This document shows, one piece after another, positions 19,334-28,228 of a stretch of 64,000 bases of DNA; within the stretch, counting starts at the first letter, position 1, and every line of letters begins with the position of its first letter. Both the position numbers and the translations under genes were made by a program. The notes beneath the pieces were generated by a model, which was not told where the DNA came from, ran no database searches, and saw only the letters and a program-made list of their open reading frames with translations. Source of the DNA: Sphingomonas sp. AOB5 (GTDB lineage Bacteria; Pseudomonadota; Alphaproteobacteria; Sphingomonadales; Sphingomonadaceae); assembly GCF_029433115.1 (NCBI RefSeq), contig NZ_JARNTV010000012.1:25649-89648 (forward strand), read 5' to 3'.

Positions 19334-20161
19334 TGCGGAGGGTGACCTGATCCGCGGTTCGGAATGGGGCGGCCTCGCGGTCGCGATCGTCGGTCATGTC
19401 GGTCTGGCGGCGCTATTGCTGTTCTTCGCTGCTTCGAGCGAGGATGAAAGCAAGCCGCGCAACGATCCGATTCAAGTGTCGCTGACCGATGAGGTCGGGC
19501 TGGTCAGCGCCGCGCCCGATCCCAGTCCCGAACCGCCTGCGCCCAAGGCGGGCGACGAAGTCGTGCAGCCCGACGATAGCGAGATCGCACCGCCCGAGGA
19601 CAAGCCCGAACCGGCCAAGCCTGCGCCGGAAAAGCCCAAGCCCGCGCCCGCACCCGATCCGCGCGAACGCTCGCGCCCGGACCGTCCGTCGACCAATTCG
19701 TCGAGCAACAGCCAGCGCCAGAACAACCGCCGCAACACGCGCGGTCTGGAAGGCCTCGATATCTCGGGTCCGGCCGAGGAGAAGACCGACGGTAAGGGCA
19801 GCAAGGCCCAGGCGACGATGACCGGCCCGGCGCTGCAGAACATCACCTCGGCGGTACTCCGTCAGGTCCAGCCCTGCGCGGACCGGCAGAATATCCCCGC
19901 GGCCGAAGCCGAATCGATCATCGCGATCGTCCAGCTGCGGCTGAAGCCCACCGGCGCGCTGGAGAGCATCCGCATCCTGCGTCATGAAGGCGTCAACGAT
20001 GCGAACCAGCGCTACGTCACCCGCGTCGACGATGCGGTGGAGGCGATCTTCAAGGGCTGTACCCCGCTCCGCGGCCTTCCGCCGGAGCTTTATGATGTAA
20101 AGGACGGCTGGAACCGGCTGACCTTCCGATACCAGTTGACCCGATAAGTGTGGAGATGACG

Positions 20162-21538
20162 ATGCGAAAGCTCATGATAATCGGCGCGGCGTTCTTCGCC
20201 CTGTCCGGTGCGGCCCATGCGCAGGCGCAGACGCCGCCGGTCGCCACCCCGACGCCCACGCCGGGCGACGACGAAGGCCCGATCATCGATCTGCGCGGCG
20301 GCCAGCGCAGCGAGCTGCCGATCATCATCCCGGTGATGCCGACCAACGCATCGGTCTCCACCCCCGCGGGCAGCACCGACGATCTCGGCCGCCAGCTGGC
20401 CAAGGTGATCGACGACGATCTGCGCAACACCGGCATCTTCAAGACGGTGGGGCCGACCGCGGCGCGCCCGATCGCCTATTCGGAAGTCAATTCGCCCAAT
20501 TACGACAGCTGGAGCGCGTACGCTTCGCAGGCGCTGGTGCAGGGCTATGTCCGCGCCAATGGCAACGGCACGCTGACTGTGGGCTGCTATGTCTATGACG
20601 TGGCGTCGCAGCGCGAACTGATCCGCGAAGGCTTTGTCGTGTCGCCCGGCGAGTGGCGCCGCGCGGGGCACAAATGCGCCGACGCCATCTATTCGCGCCT
20701 CACCGGCGACGGCCCCTATTTCGACAGCCAGGTCGTCTATGTTGCCGAGCGCGGCCCCAAGAACCGCCGCATCAAGCAGCTGGCGATCATGGATCAGGAC
20801 GGCGCCAATCACCGATTCCTGACCAATGGCCAGACGATCGTGCTGACGCCGCGCTTCTCGCCGGACCAGAGCCGCATCGTCTATATGAGCTATGAGCAGC
20901 GCAAGCCGGCGATCTACATCTACACGATGGGCACGCGGCGCTCGCACCTCGTCGCGTCGAACGTGAACCTAAACTTCGCGCCGCGCTTCTCGCCGGACGG
21001 GCGCTGGGTGCTGTTCTCGATGGCGGTGAACGGCAATGTCGACCTTTACCGCGTCAGTTCGGCCGGGGGCGGCACGCCGCAGCGGCTGACCAATGCGCCG
21101 GGCATCGATACCGGCGGCAGCTATTCGCCGGATGGCAGCAAGATCGTGTTCGAGAGCGATCGCGGCGGGCGCCAGCAGCTCTACATCATGAATGCCGACG
21201 GCTCGAACCAGAACCGGATCAGCTTCGGCGGCGGCACCTATGGCACCCCGGCCTGGTCGCCGCGCGGCGACCTGATCGCCTTCACCCGGATGGGTGGCGG
21301 CGCGTTCCGCATCGGCGTGATGAGCCCGAACGGGCAGGGCGAAAAGCTGCTGACCAACAGCTGGGGCGACGAAGGCCCGAGCTGGGCGCCGAACGGACGC
21401 GTGCTGATGTTCTTCCGCTCCGCACAGGGTTCGGGACGTCCCGATCTGTGGTCGGTCGACGTCAATGCGGGCCATTCGCGGCGGATTCCGACCCCGATTG
21501 ACGGATCCGATCCCAGTTGGGGACCGATTCGCCCCTGA
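20162..21538 (+). CDS. tolB: Tol-Pal system beta-propeller protein TolB
   Basis: TolB is a periplasmic protein that binds Pal and is released by TolA. It has 458 residues: a signal peptide (MRKLMIIGAAFFALSGAAHA), an N-terminal alpha/beta domain, and a PD40-type beta-propeller with repeated FSPDG/SPDGSKI/WSPRGD/WAPNG motifs. Two in-frame upstream starts exist (GTG 20150, ATG 20156). The ATG at 20162 gives the cleanest signal peptide and a GTGGAG six bases upstream. It starts 14 nt after tolA. Confidence 0.94.
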   Translation: MRKLMIIGAAFFALSGAAHAQAQTPPVATPTPTPGDDEGPIIDLRGGQRSELPIIIPVMPTNASVSTPAGSTDDLGRQLAKVIDDDLRNTGIFKTVGPTAARPIAYSEVNSPNYDSWSAYASQALVQGYVRANGNGTLTVGCYVYDVASQRELIREGFVVSPGEWRRAGHKCADAIYSRLTGDGPYFDSQVVYVAERGPKNRRIKQLAIMDQDGANHRFLTNGQTIVLTPRFSPDQSRIVYMSYEQRKPAIYIYTMGTRRSHLVASNVNLNFAPRFSPDGRWVLFSMAVNGNVDLYRVSSAGGGTPQRLTNAPGIDTGGSYSPDGSKIVFESDRGGRQQLYIMNADGSNQNRISFGGGTYGTPAWSPRGDLIAFTRMGGGAFRIGVMSPNGQGEKLLTNSWGDEGPSWAPNGRVLMFFRSAQGSGRPDLWSVDVNAGHSRRIPTPIDGSDPSWGPIRP

Positions 21539-21608
21539 AACGTTGTAGCAATCATGCTATACCCACCGAAGACGGGCTTCTGACCATATAGCCAAAGAGG
21601 AGACGAAA

Positions 21609-22115
21609 ATGGCCAAGATCCTGACCAGCGCGGTGCTGGGCGTCGCGCTGATCGCGACTTCAGCATGCACCAAGAAGCCGCCGGTGACGGCGGTACCGCC
21701 CAGCGAGGAAGGCCCGGTCGTCGATAATGGCGGCAATGGCGACGATATTGCGGGACCGCTCAACGATCGCTTCAAGCGCGAAGTTGCCAGCGACACCGTG
21801 CATTTCGGGCTCGACCAGTATGACCTGGATCCCGAGGCGCGTTCGATCCTCGACAGCCAGGCACGCTGGCTGGTGGCCAATCCGCAGGCACGCGTGACCC
21901 TCGAGGGTCATTGCGACGAGCGTGGCACCCGCGAGTATAACCTCGCGCTGGGCGATCGCCGTGCGAACGCTGCGAAGAACTATCTTGCCGCGCGCGGCGT
22001 CTCGCCGAGCCGGATCACCACGATCAGCTATGGCAAGGAACGCCCGATCGCGCTCGGCTCGGACGAGCAGAGCTGGGCGGCGAACCGCCGTGCGGTGACC
22101 ATCGTCGTCAACTGA
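21609..22115 (+). CDS. pal: Peptidoglycan-associated lipoprotein Pal
   Basis: Pal is an outer-membrane lipoprotein that binds peptidoglycan and TolB/TolA. It has 168 residues. The signal ends in IATSAC, with lipidated Cys20. The OmpA-like domain contains LEGHCDERGTREYN and GDRRANAAKNYL, with the Asp/Arg that contact diaminopimelate. A 70-nt gap after tolB contains an AT-rich stretch (gctatacc) that might allow separate transcription. An intrinsic terminator follows. Confidence 0.95.
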   Translation: MAKILTSAVLGVALIATSACTKKPPVTAVPPSEEGPVVDNGGNGDDIAGPLNDRFKREVASDTVHFGLDQYDLDPEARSILDSQARWLVANPQARVTLEGHCDERGTREYNLALGDRRANAAKNYLAARGVSPSRITTISYGKERPIALGSDEQSWAANRRAVTIVVN

Positions 22116-22137
22116 TCCCTTTGGTCAGAACAACTGG

Positions 22138-22178
22138 AAGGCCGCCGGAGCACCCGCTCCGGCGGCCTTTTCGTTTCT
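22138..22178 (+). terminator. Intrinsic terminator of the tol-pal cluster
   Basis: A perfect 14-bp stem (AAGGCCGCCGGAGC with its complement) around an ACCC loop is followed by TTTTCGTTT. It lies 22 nt after the pal stop. Confidence 0.93.
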
Positions 22179-22202
22179 GCATTCCTCCCCCTGCGATTCC
22201 GC

Positions 22203-22251
22203 TTGACCCGCGCCCGGAACGATATAAATACGATATCATAATTACGGGAGG
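22203..22251 (+). promoter_or_regulatory. AT-rich promoter/operator region of the SPFH cluster
   Basis: TTGACC at 22203-22208 could be a -35 element, and TATAAATA follows at 22223-22230. The heptamer ACGATAT occurs twice (22219-22225 and 22230-22236), 11 bp apart, one helical turn. Such spaced half-sites suit a ribbon-helix-helix repressor, and the cluster encodes one at 23167. GGGAGG at 22246-22251 is the ribosome-binding site. Confidence 0.4.
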
Positions 22252-22253
22252 TT

Positions 22254-23156
22254 ATGATGACGGATATCCAGGGCGGCGCACCTGCGCTCAGGCAGAGCAG
22301 CGAAAGTTCCGCCAGCACCACCAGCGGTTACGGCATGCTCGCCGTGATGCTGATCGCGCTGGCCGCGATCCCCTTTTCGGCGGTCTATGTCGGGGAACAG
22401 GACTGGGCGCCCTGGGTGATGATCCCGGCGATCCTGGTGCTCACCTTCGTCTCGGTCGGCTTCTATCTGCTGCAGCCCAACCAGGCGGTCGTGATCACCC
22501 TGTTCGGCGACTATAAGGGCACCGATCGCACCACCGGCCTGCGCTGGACCTGGCCGTGGATGATCAAGAAGAAGCTGTCGGTGCGCGCCAACAACATCAT
22601 TTCCGAGCGGATCAAGGTCAACGATCTGCGCGGCAATCCGATCGAGATGGCGGCGCAGGTGGTGTGGCGCGTGACGGACTCGGCGCAGGCGCTGTTCGAC
22701 GTCGACGATTACAAGGCGTTCGTGAACGTCCAGATCGAGGCTGCGGTCCGCACCATCGGCTCGCGCTATCCCTATGACGATTTCGAGCATCAGGAAGTGA
22801 CGCTGCGCGGCAATCACGATCAGGTCGGCGGCGAGCTTCGCCTCGAACTGATCGAGCGGCTGAAGGTGGCGGGCATCACCGTCGACGAATGCGGCTTCAC
22901 CCATCTGGCCTATGCGCAGGAAATCGCCGGGGCGATGCTTCGCCGCCAGCAGGCGCAAGCCGTGGTCGCGGCGCGCCAGACGCTTGTCGAAGGCGCGGTC
23001 GGCATGGTCGAGATGGCGCTGTCGATGCTCAGCGAGAAGAATGTGGTCGAGCTCGACGACGAGCGCCGCGCGGCGATGGTCTCGAACCTGATGGTGGTGC
23101 TGTGCGGCGAGCGCGACACCCAGCCGATCGTCAACGCCGGGTCGCTCTACCAGTAA
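22254..23156 (+). CDS. SPFH/Band 7 membrane protein
   Basis: A 300-residue SPFH protein. Two hydrophobic segments lie near residues 25-45 and 52-75, followed by the Band 7 domain ([52 protein letters not shown]) and a helical region ([22 protein letters not shown]). SPFH proteins form membrane cages or microdomain scaffolds. The start is ATGATG; the second ATG (22257) is better spaced from GGGAGG. It heads a cluster of five small co-directional genes. Confidence 0.87.
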   Translation: MMTDIQGGAPALRQSSESSASTTSGYGMLAVMLIALAAIPFSAVYVGEQDWAPWVMIPAILVLTFVSVGFYLLQPNQAVVITLFGDYKGTDRTTGLRWTWPWMIKKKLSVRANNIISERIKVNDLRGNPIEMAAQVVWRVTDSAQALFDVDDYKAFVNVQIEAAVRTIGSRYPYDDFEHQEVTLRGNHDQVGGELRLELIERLKVAGITVDECGFTHLAYAQEIAGAMLRRQQAQAVVAARQTLVEGAVGMVEMALSMLSEKNVVELDDERRAAMVSNLMVVLCGERDTQPIVNAGSLYQ

Positions 23157-23166
23157 GGCGGGACAG

Positions 23167-23382
23167 GTGTCGGCTCCCCCCAAAAAGGCGTTTCCGCTCC
23201 GCCTCGATCCCGCGCTCTACGCGGCGATCGAGCGGTCGGCGGCGACCGATCTGCGCAGCGTCAACGCCCAGGTCGAATGCCTGCTGCGCGAGGCGCTGGG
23301 CAAGCGCGGCGTGAAGCTGAGCGACCCGGTGCGCGCCAAGCGCGGACGGCCGCCCAAGGACGCCGCATCGAAGGAGGAATGA
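23167..23382 (+). CDS. Arc-type ribbon-helix-helix protein
   Basis: A 71-residue protein starting with GTG. FPLRLDPALYAAIERSAATD forms the predicted beta-strand and first helix, and SVNAQVECLLREAL the second helix of an Arc-like ribbon-helix-helix fold. A basic AT-hook-like tail KRGRPPK follows. It probably binds DNA as a dimer and may regulate this cluster. It lies 10 nt after the SPFH gene. GGAGGAATGAG at its end is the ribosome-binding site of the next gene. Confidence 0.8.
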   Translation: MSAPPKKAFPLRLDPALYAAIERSAATDLRSVNAQVECLLREALGKRGVKLSDPVRAKRGRPPKDAASKEE

Positions 23383-23383
23383 G

Positions 23384-23596
23384 ATGCGTTCGAATGCATG
23401 CCCCAAATGCCAGGGATCGATGACCCAGGGCTTCGTGCTCGCCGAAACGCAGGGGATGAAGACGGTCAGCAGCTGGGTCGAAGGCTCGCCGGTCAAGGGC
23501 TGGTTCGGGGTGAAGCTGGGCAAGCGGGTGACGCACGAGATCCAGAGCTGGCGCTGCACCCGCTGCGGCTATCTCGAAAATTACGCGAAGGGCTGA
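23384..23596 (+). CDS. Small zinc-ribbon protein
   Basis: A 70-residue protein with two Cys pairs, CPKC at residues 6-9 and CTRCGY at about 59-64, a zinc-ribbon arrangement. Between them is GWFGVKLGKRVTHEIQSWR. The pattern resembles small PF20097-like domains that follow SPFH or membrane genes. Function unknown. It overlaps nothing but is only 1 nt from the previous stop. Confidence 0.78.
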   Translation: MRSNACPKCQGSMTQGFVLAETQGMKTVSSWVEGSPVKGWFGVKLGKRVTHEIQSWRCTRCGYLENYAKG

Positions 23597-23623
23597 AGCC
23601 GACCGCGGAAAGGGGGAACAGCG

Positions 23624-23872
23624 ATGAATGAGGATGCATGGTTCGTCCGCCGCGGCAGGGGATGGCTGATCTCGATCCGCCCGCGCCGCTGGCAGGGCTG
23701 GCTGATCACCGCGCTCTATGCCGGGATCGTGCTGCTGCTCGCCAATGTGGTCAAGTCCGCGCCCAGGGCGCTGCTCTGGGTCTGGCCAGTGGTGATTGCC
23801 GCGTTGACGCTGGTCTTCGTCGTCACCGCCTATCGCCTGTCGGAACCCGAGAAACCGGAAGGAGGAAAGTGA
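23624..23872 (+). CDS. Small two-helix membrane protein
   Basis: An 82-residue protein. A basic, Trp-containing amphipathic start (WFVRRGRGWLISIRPRRWQGW) is followed by two hydrophobic helices (ITALYAGIVLLLANVV and LWVWPVVIAALTLVFVV). The N-terminal layout resembles the protein at 23970 (WYRARPGYWFRPKRYGW, then TWQGW), suggesting related function. No known family recognised. Confidence 0.72.
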   Translation: MNEDAWFVRRGRGWLISIRPRRWQGWLITALYAGIVLLLANVVKSAPRALLWVWPVVIAALTLVFVVTAYRLSEPEKPEGGK

Positions 23873-23973
23873 TGATGTTCATGACGGTCCATGCGAAGCC
23901 CGAGCGCGTGAAGCTGCTGGCGGCGATTGCGGTCGCGATGATCGGGATCGGCGCCGGGGTGATGTTCCTGTGA
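23872..23973 (+). CDS. 33-residue single-helix membrane peptide
   Basis: A very short frame, ATGATGTTC to TGA. It encodes a basic N-terminus (VHAKPERVK) and one hydrophobic helix (LLAAIAVAMIGIGAGVMFL). The ATG overlaps the previous stop (TGATG) and follows GGAAGGAGG. The stop overlaps the next GTG (GTGA). The strong ribosome-binding site and the overlaps on both sides support it as a real gene. Confidence 0.65.
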   Translation: MMFMTVHAKPERVKLLAAIAVAMIGIGAGVMFL

Positions 23974-24236
23974 GCGTGCGCGAGATGCGCGAATGGTATC
24001 GCGCGCGGCCCGGCTACTGGTTCCGGCCCAAACGCTATGGCTGGGGCGCGACCCCGGTGACGTGGCAGGGCTGGGCAGCGACGTTCGCGCTGATCGCGTC
24101 GGCGGTGCTGATCGGCAGCTATGCGCAGGGGCTGGGCATGATCCGTTTCGCCCTGCTGGTGCCGCTGGTCCTCGGCTTCCTCCTGCTGTGCCGGGCGAAG
24201 ACCGATGGCGAGTGGCGCTGGCGCTGGGGCGGCTAG
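23970..24236 (+). CDS. Small two-helix membrane protein, paralogue-like
   Basis: An 88-residue protein starting with GTG in a GTGA overlap. It has an aromatic/basic N-terminus (REWYRARPGYWFRPKRYGW), WQGWAATFALIASAVLIGSY and a second helix IRFALLVPLVLGFLLL, ending RWRWGG. It resembles the protein at 23624. Its TAG forms a CTAG shared with the stop of the convergent nuclease gene. Confidence 0.72.
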   Translation: MSVREMREWYRARPGYWFRPKRYGWGATPVTWQGWAATFALIASAVLIGSYAQGLGMIRFALLVPLVLGFLLLCRAKTDGEWRWRWGG

Positions 24237-25078
24237 CCCAGCGTCTCGTCCAGCAACCGGGCAAGGCGCAGGCCACCGCGGATCACTTGTAGCCGCGAAG
24301 GCTCGACCAGCTTCTCGATCGTGGCGTCGTCCAGCCTCACGCGCTGCGGGATCGGGCCGCACGGATCGCCGCCCAGAGCGCTCGCATAGGTGACGTCGCG
24401 GGCGATGGCCCAGCTTTCGCGGCTCCAGTCCTCCACCGTCCCGCCATTGATCGCGGCGCGCTCGGCGGGCGTGTAGAGGCGGATCAGCGAAGGCGGGGTC
24501 GAGATGGCGCGCTCGGCCAGCCAGCCGTCCCAGATGCTGTGCAGGTTCAGCCGCTCTGGCGCGTAGAGGCCGTATGCGGCGCGGACGCGGTTGCCGCCCA
24601 GATCGTCATGATCCCCGGCATGCAGCGGCATGTGCACATCGCCGACGAAATGGATCAGGAAGGCCAGCGCCTGAATGCGTTCGCGCAACGGCACCTTGGG
24701 GTCCTTGAGCAGCTTCACGTCGCGATCGATCTGCGCCGACACGCAATTGCCGTCGCGGCACGCGCTCTTCAGGTCGAACGGCTTGCAGACATTGACGTTC
24801 TGATAGTGCCACGAACTCGCATAGCTGAAGCGCGCGCCCAGCTTCTTGATGCAGTCCGCCCATACGCTGGCTTCCTCGACAGTACGCGCCGGGCATTCGG
24901 GCGTGTCGAGCATCGACGAGCGCGCGAGCATCCGCGCGATCTCGGCCCGCGTCTCGGGCGTCACATTGCGATAGGCGATCTGCGCGACCGTCTCGTGCCC
25001 ATATTCCCAATAGGCGAAGGCCGGGGTGGGGAGCAGGGCGACAAGTGCTGCGAACAGCGGGAGAAGGGCGCGAATCAT
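24233..25078 (-). CDS. S1/P1-type zinc nuclease, exported
   Basis: A 281-residue exported nuclease of the S1/P1 family, which cleaves single-stranded DNA and RNA with a trinuclear zinc centre. The signal peptide ends at about PAFA. Ligand motifs are WEYGHETVAQIA, HFVGDVHMPLH and HSIWDG. In classical members the first mature residue is the Trp ligand; here the predicted cut leaves Tyr before Trp, so the exact cleavage matters. Its stop overlaps that of the membrane protein at 23970. Confidence 0.88.
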   Translation of the reverse strand: MIRALLPLFAALVALLPTPAFAYWEYGHETVAQIAYRNVTPETRAEIARMLARSSMLDTPECPARTVEEASVWADCIKKLGARFSYASSWHYQNVNVCKPFDLKSACRDGNCVSAQIDRDVKLLKDPKVPLRERIQALAFLIHFVGDVHMPLHAGDHDDLGGNRVRAAYGLYAPERLNLHSIWDGWLAERAISTPPSLIRLYTPAERAAINGGTVEDWSRESWAIARDVTYASALGGDPCGPIPQRVRLDDATIEKLVEPSRLQVIRGGLRLARLLDETLG

Positions 25079-25149
25079 GCGATTCCCGCTACTCTCCTCT
25101 TCTGCGCCGCGAAAGCCGCGACGCGTTTCCGTTGCGTTTCAGCGGCGGC

Positions 25150-26133
25150 TCACTGCTCGCCGTAGAACTCGACCACGCGCTCGCCATTGGACGAGGCCTT
25201 GCCGCGGTACATGCCGGGCGTGTTGAAGCTCCACGCCATCTCGCCGGTCGGGCCGGTGACGATCACGCCGCCGGTGCCGCCCAGCTCGCGGGTCTCGGCC
25301 ATCACCGTGTCGGCCGCCTGCTTCAGCGTCTCGCCCTTGAAGCGGACGCGTGCGCAGATCTCGTGTGCCACGCCTTCGCGGATGAAATATTCGCCGGCGC
25401 CGGTGGCCGAGACCGCACAGGCGCGATTGTCGGCATAGGTGCCGGCGCCGATGATCGGGGAGTCGCCGATCCGGCCCCAGCGTTTGCCGGTCAGCCCGCC
25501 GGTCGAAGTGGCGGCGGCGACATTGCCCTGACTGTCCATCGCGACCGCGCCGACCGTGCCGTACTTCAAATCGACATCGAACCAGTTCGCCTGGCGCGCC
25601 TTGAGTTCGTCGAGCTGGCGGCGGCGCTCGGGCGTGCCGAACCAGCTATTCTCGACCTGCTCCAGCCCCTGTTCGCGCGCAAACTGGTCCGCGCCTGCGC
25701 CGCTCAGCATGACGTGGGGGCTATGCTCCATCACCGCGCGGGCGAGCGCTACGGGATGCCTCGTGGTGGTCGAACCCGCGATCGATCCGGCGGCGCGGGT
25801 GCGGCCGTCCATGATCGAGCTGTCCAGCTCGTTGATCCCGTCCCAGGTGAACACCGCGCCGCGTCCGGCGTTGAAATGCGGATCGTCTTCCAGAACCTGA
25901 ACCGCCGCCTGCACCGCGTCGAGCGCGCTGCCGCCATTGGCCAGCACCTTGCTGCCCGCCTCCAGCGCAGCCTCGAGTCCCGTGCGGACCCCGGCTTCCT
26001 GTTCGGGCGTAACCCGGCTCTTCTCGATGATCCCGGCGCCGCCATGGATCACCAGGGTCCATTTGGGGCGCTCCTGCGCATTTGCGGGGGACGTCATCAG
26101 CAAGGCTCCGAGCAGAAACAGGAAGAGGCGCAT
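25150..26133 (-). CDS. Isoaspartyl peptidase / L-asparaginase (Ntn, T2 family)
   Basis: A 327-residue N-terminal nucleophile hydrolase with a signal peptide (MRLFLFLLGALLMTSPANA). It should self-cleave before the threonine in KYGTVGAVAMD to expose the catalytic Thr. Further signatures are HGGAGIIE, NAGRGAVFT, MDGRTRAAG, TSTGGLTGKRWGRIGD and GTGGVIV. It removes isoaspartyl dipeptides or asparagine, probably in the periplasm. The ATG at 26133 overlaps the upstream acyltransferase stop; a GTG at 26136 is also possible. Confidence 0.92.
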   Translation of the reverse strand: MRLFLFLLGALLMTSPANAQERPKWTLVIHGGAGIIEKSRVTPEQEAGVRTGLEAALEAGSKVLANGGSALDAVQAAVQVLEDDPHFNAGRGAVFTWDGINELDSSIMDGRTRAAGSIAGSTTTRHPVALARAVMEHSPHVMLSGAGADQFAREQGLEQVENSWFGTPERRRQLDELKARQANWFDVDLKYGTVGAVAMDSQGNVAAATSTGGLTGKRWGRIGDSPIIGAGTYADNRACAVSATGAGEYFIREGVAHEICARVRFKGETLKQAADTVMAETRELGGTGGVIVTGPTGEMAWSFNTPGMYRGKASSNGERVVEFYGEQ

Positions 26134-27308
26134 CACGGCACTCCCATGGGTTGCGCGGCTGCCTTAGCAGATCGCTTGCTCCGTGCCAGCCGCAGCCCGA
26201 TCAGCGGACGAAGTAACGGGACTTCGCGGCCAGTCAGATAGAATGCCCAGCATCCCGCAACGGTTGCGGCGACGAGGATTGCGAACTCCACGCCCGGCGA
26301 CAGCGCGAAGGGCAGCAGCCACCATCCCGCCAGCACGATGATCGACTGATGGATGATGTAGAAGGGGAACACCGCCTCGGTCAGCATCGGCCGCCATTCA
26401 TGGTCGCGGTTCCAGTAGCGGTCGGCGATCCCGATCAGCGCCACCACCGTGCACCAGCCCTGCACCAGCCGCGCGCCGCGGAACAGGATCGCCAATTCGA
26501 TGGGCGCGCGGCTATTGCCCGGCCATGCGATCTCGATCCCCGCGACGACGGCATAGGCAGCCAGCGCGATGACCGCCGCGACCTTCCACCAGCAGCGGAT
26601 CGCACCCCATGTCCCCGGCGCGTCGCGCAGGAAGAAGCCGAAGACGAATGCCGGGAAATACATGCGGTGCGCGACCATGTCGTCGACCAGCGCATGGGTC
26701 TCCTTCGCGTCGGTTCCGCTGATTGCCATGTGCACGCCCAGCCAGGCGATCGGCACGATCAGCAGTCCCGGCCCGCTCAGCAGATCGTCGATGAAGCGCG
26801 CGAAGCTTTCCTGCGCGCGCGCCGGGGTCAGCGCCAGGATCGCCACCGCCAGCATCGTATAGACCCACAGATAGACGACGAACCACAGATGCTGCCACGT
26901 CGGCACGACGATCCCGTAGATCGCGGCGAAGCGGAAATAGTCGGTCGTCCAGAAATGCGTATAGCCATGGGTATAGCCATGCTTGAACATCAGTTCGATC
27001 CAGGGCTGGACCGGGATCAGGAAGATCATCGCGAACACGAGCGGGACCAGCAGCCGTGCCGCGCGCGAGACGATGAATGCCCGCACGCTCTCCCGCCCGA
27101 ACAGCGCCGCGCTGGCATAGCCCGCGACGACGAACAGCAAGGGCAGCCGCCACGCATTCGCCGCCAGCATCGGCACCGCCACCCAGTCGAGCGGCTGTGC
27201 GGTCTTCACGTGCCAGTCCCATGGCACGAAGAACATGCCGATATGATAGAGGATCAGCAGCGCGAACGCGCCGATCCGCAGCCAGTCCATCCCGTAATGC
27301 CGGTCCAT
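26133..27308 (-). CDS. Acyltransferase-3 (OpgC-like) membrane protein, copy 1
   Basis: A 391-residue acyltransferase family 3 protein with about ten membrane helices. The N-terminus RHYGMDWLRIGAFALLILYH contains the family's conserved Asp/Arg, with LLFVVAGYASAALF and FYIIHQSIIV later. Such proteins transfer acyl or succinyl groups to glycans across the membrane. It is co-directional with the isoaspartyl peptidase, divergent from the LytTR gene, and paralogous to the gene at 28175. Confidence 0.87.
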   Translation of the reverse strand: MDRHYGMDWLRIGAFALLILYHIGMFFVPWDWHVKTAQPLDWVAVPMLAANAWRLPLLFVVAGYASAALFGRESVRAFIVSRAARLLVPLVFAMIFLIPVQPWIELMFKHGYTHGYTHFWTTDYFRFAAIYGIVVPTWQHLWFVVYLWVYTMLAVAILALTPARAQESFARFIDDLLSGPGLLIVPIAWLGVHMAISGTDAKETHALVDDMVAHRMYFPAFVFGFFLRDAPGTWGAIRCWWKVAAVIALAAYAVVAGIEIAWPGNSRAPIELAILFRGARLVQGWCTVVALIGIADRYWNRDHEWRPMLTEAVFPFYIIHQSIIVLAGWWLLPFALSPGVEFAILVAATVAGCWAFYLTGREVPLLRPLIGLRLARSKRSAKAAAQPMGVP

Positions 27309-27397
27309 CCGATCGCTCCCATTGCCGATTGCGGCGATGGCTAGCGGGCGGCCCGCGCTGCCTCTATCGAAGAGGGAGGAGCGGCGGCGGGCGCGGG

Positions 27398-28228
27398 ATG
27401 GCGGAACGGGCGGCAGGGACGAATGGCGGGCGAGGCGGGGCGAGCGACGATGCGCTGCGCCGCCGGCACCTGCTGTGGCTGATCGCCGCAGGCATTGCCT
27501 TCATCGCGATCCAGTCGGTCGCCAATGTCGAATCGACGATCGAGGACATGGCCAAGCTGGGCGTGGCCGAGACGCGTGTGCATGTATGGACCTGGCAGTT
27601 GACCAGCGTCGCGGTTTGGCTCGCGCTGATCCCGATGCTGTGGTGGTTGACGGCGCGGCTGCGGCCGCCGCGCTGTTCCTGGGGCATGGCTGTGCTGTTC
27701 CACGCGCTCGCGACGGTGCCGGTCTCGCTGGCGCATGTGCTGGCGATGGTGGCGCTACGCAAGCTGATCTACGCGGCGGGCGGCGAGAGCTATGCGTTCG
27801 ACGACTGGCCGATGGGGTTGCTCTACGAATATCGCAAGGACGTCGCGACTTATGCGATGGGACTGGCGTTTGTCGGCTTCGGTCAATGGCTATTGTCCCG
27901 CCCCTTGCCCGAGCTGCGCGTCGATGCGGTGCTGGAAGTGCCCGATGGCAGCATCACGCACCGGGTGCCGGTGGACGAGATCGATTGGGCGGCATCGGCC
28001 GGCAATTATGTCGAGATCGCCTGGGGCCCGCGGACCCTACTGCATCGCTGCACGCTGGCGGCGTTGCAAGACCAGTTGGGACCCGGCTTTGCGCGCATCC
28101 ATCGGGGCCGCCTCGTCCGCCGCGCCGCGGTCCGCGCGGTCGAGACCGACCGCAGTGGTGACTTCTCCGTGACCCTAGCGAGCGGGACCCAGCTGCGCGG
28201 CAGTCGCAGGTTTCGAGAGGGGCTTTGA
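27398..28228 (+). CDS. LytTR transcriptional regulator with membrane domain
   Basis: A 276-residue protein with four predicted membrane helices (LLWLIAAGIAFIAIQ; WTWQLTSVAVWLALIPMLWW; AVLFHALATVPVSLAHVL; YAMGLAFVGFGQWLL) and a C-terminal LytTR DNA-binding domain (VPVDEIDWAASAGNYVEI, LGPGFARIHRGRLVR, VTLASGTQLRGSRRF). The membrane part may sense an envelope signal. The ATG at 27398 follows GGGAGGAGCGG. The last 54 nt overlap the end of the convergent acyltransferase gene. The two flanking acyltransferases are probable targets. Confidence 0.88.
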   Translation: MAERAAGTNGGRGGASDDALRRRHLLWLIAAGIAFIAIQSVANVESTIEDMAKLGVAETRVHVWTWQLTSVAVWLALIPMLWWLTARLRPPRCSWGMAVLFHALATVPVSLAHVLAMVALRKLIYAAGGESYAFDDWPMGLLYEYRKDVATYAMGLAFVGFGQWLLSRPLPELRVDAVLEVPDGSITHRVPVDEIDWAASAGNYVEIAWGPRTLLHRCTLAALQDQLGPGFARIHRGRLVRRAAVRAVETDRSGDFSVTLASGTQLRGSRRFREGL

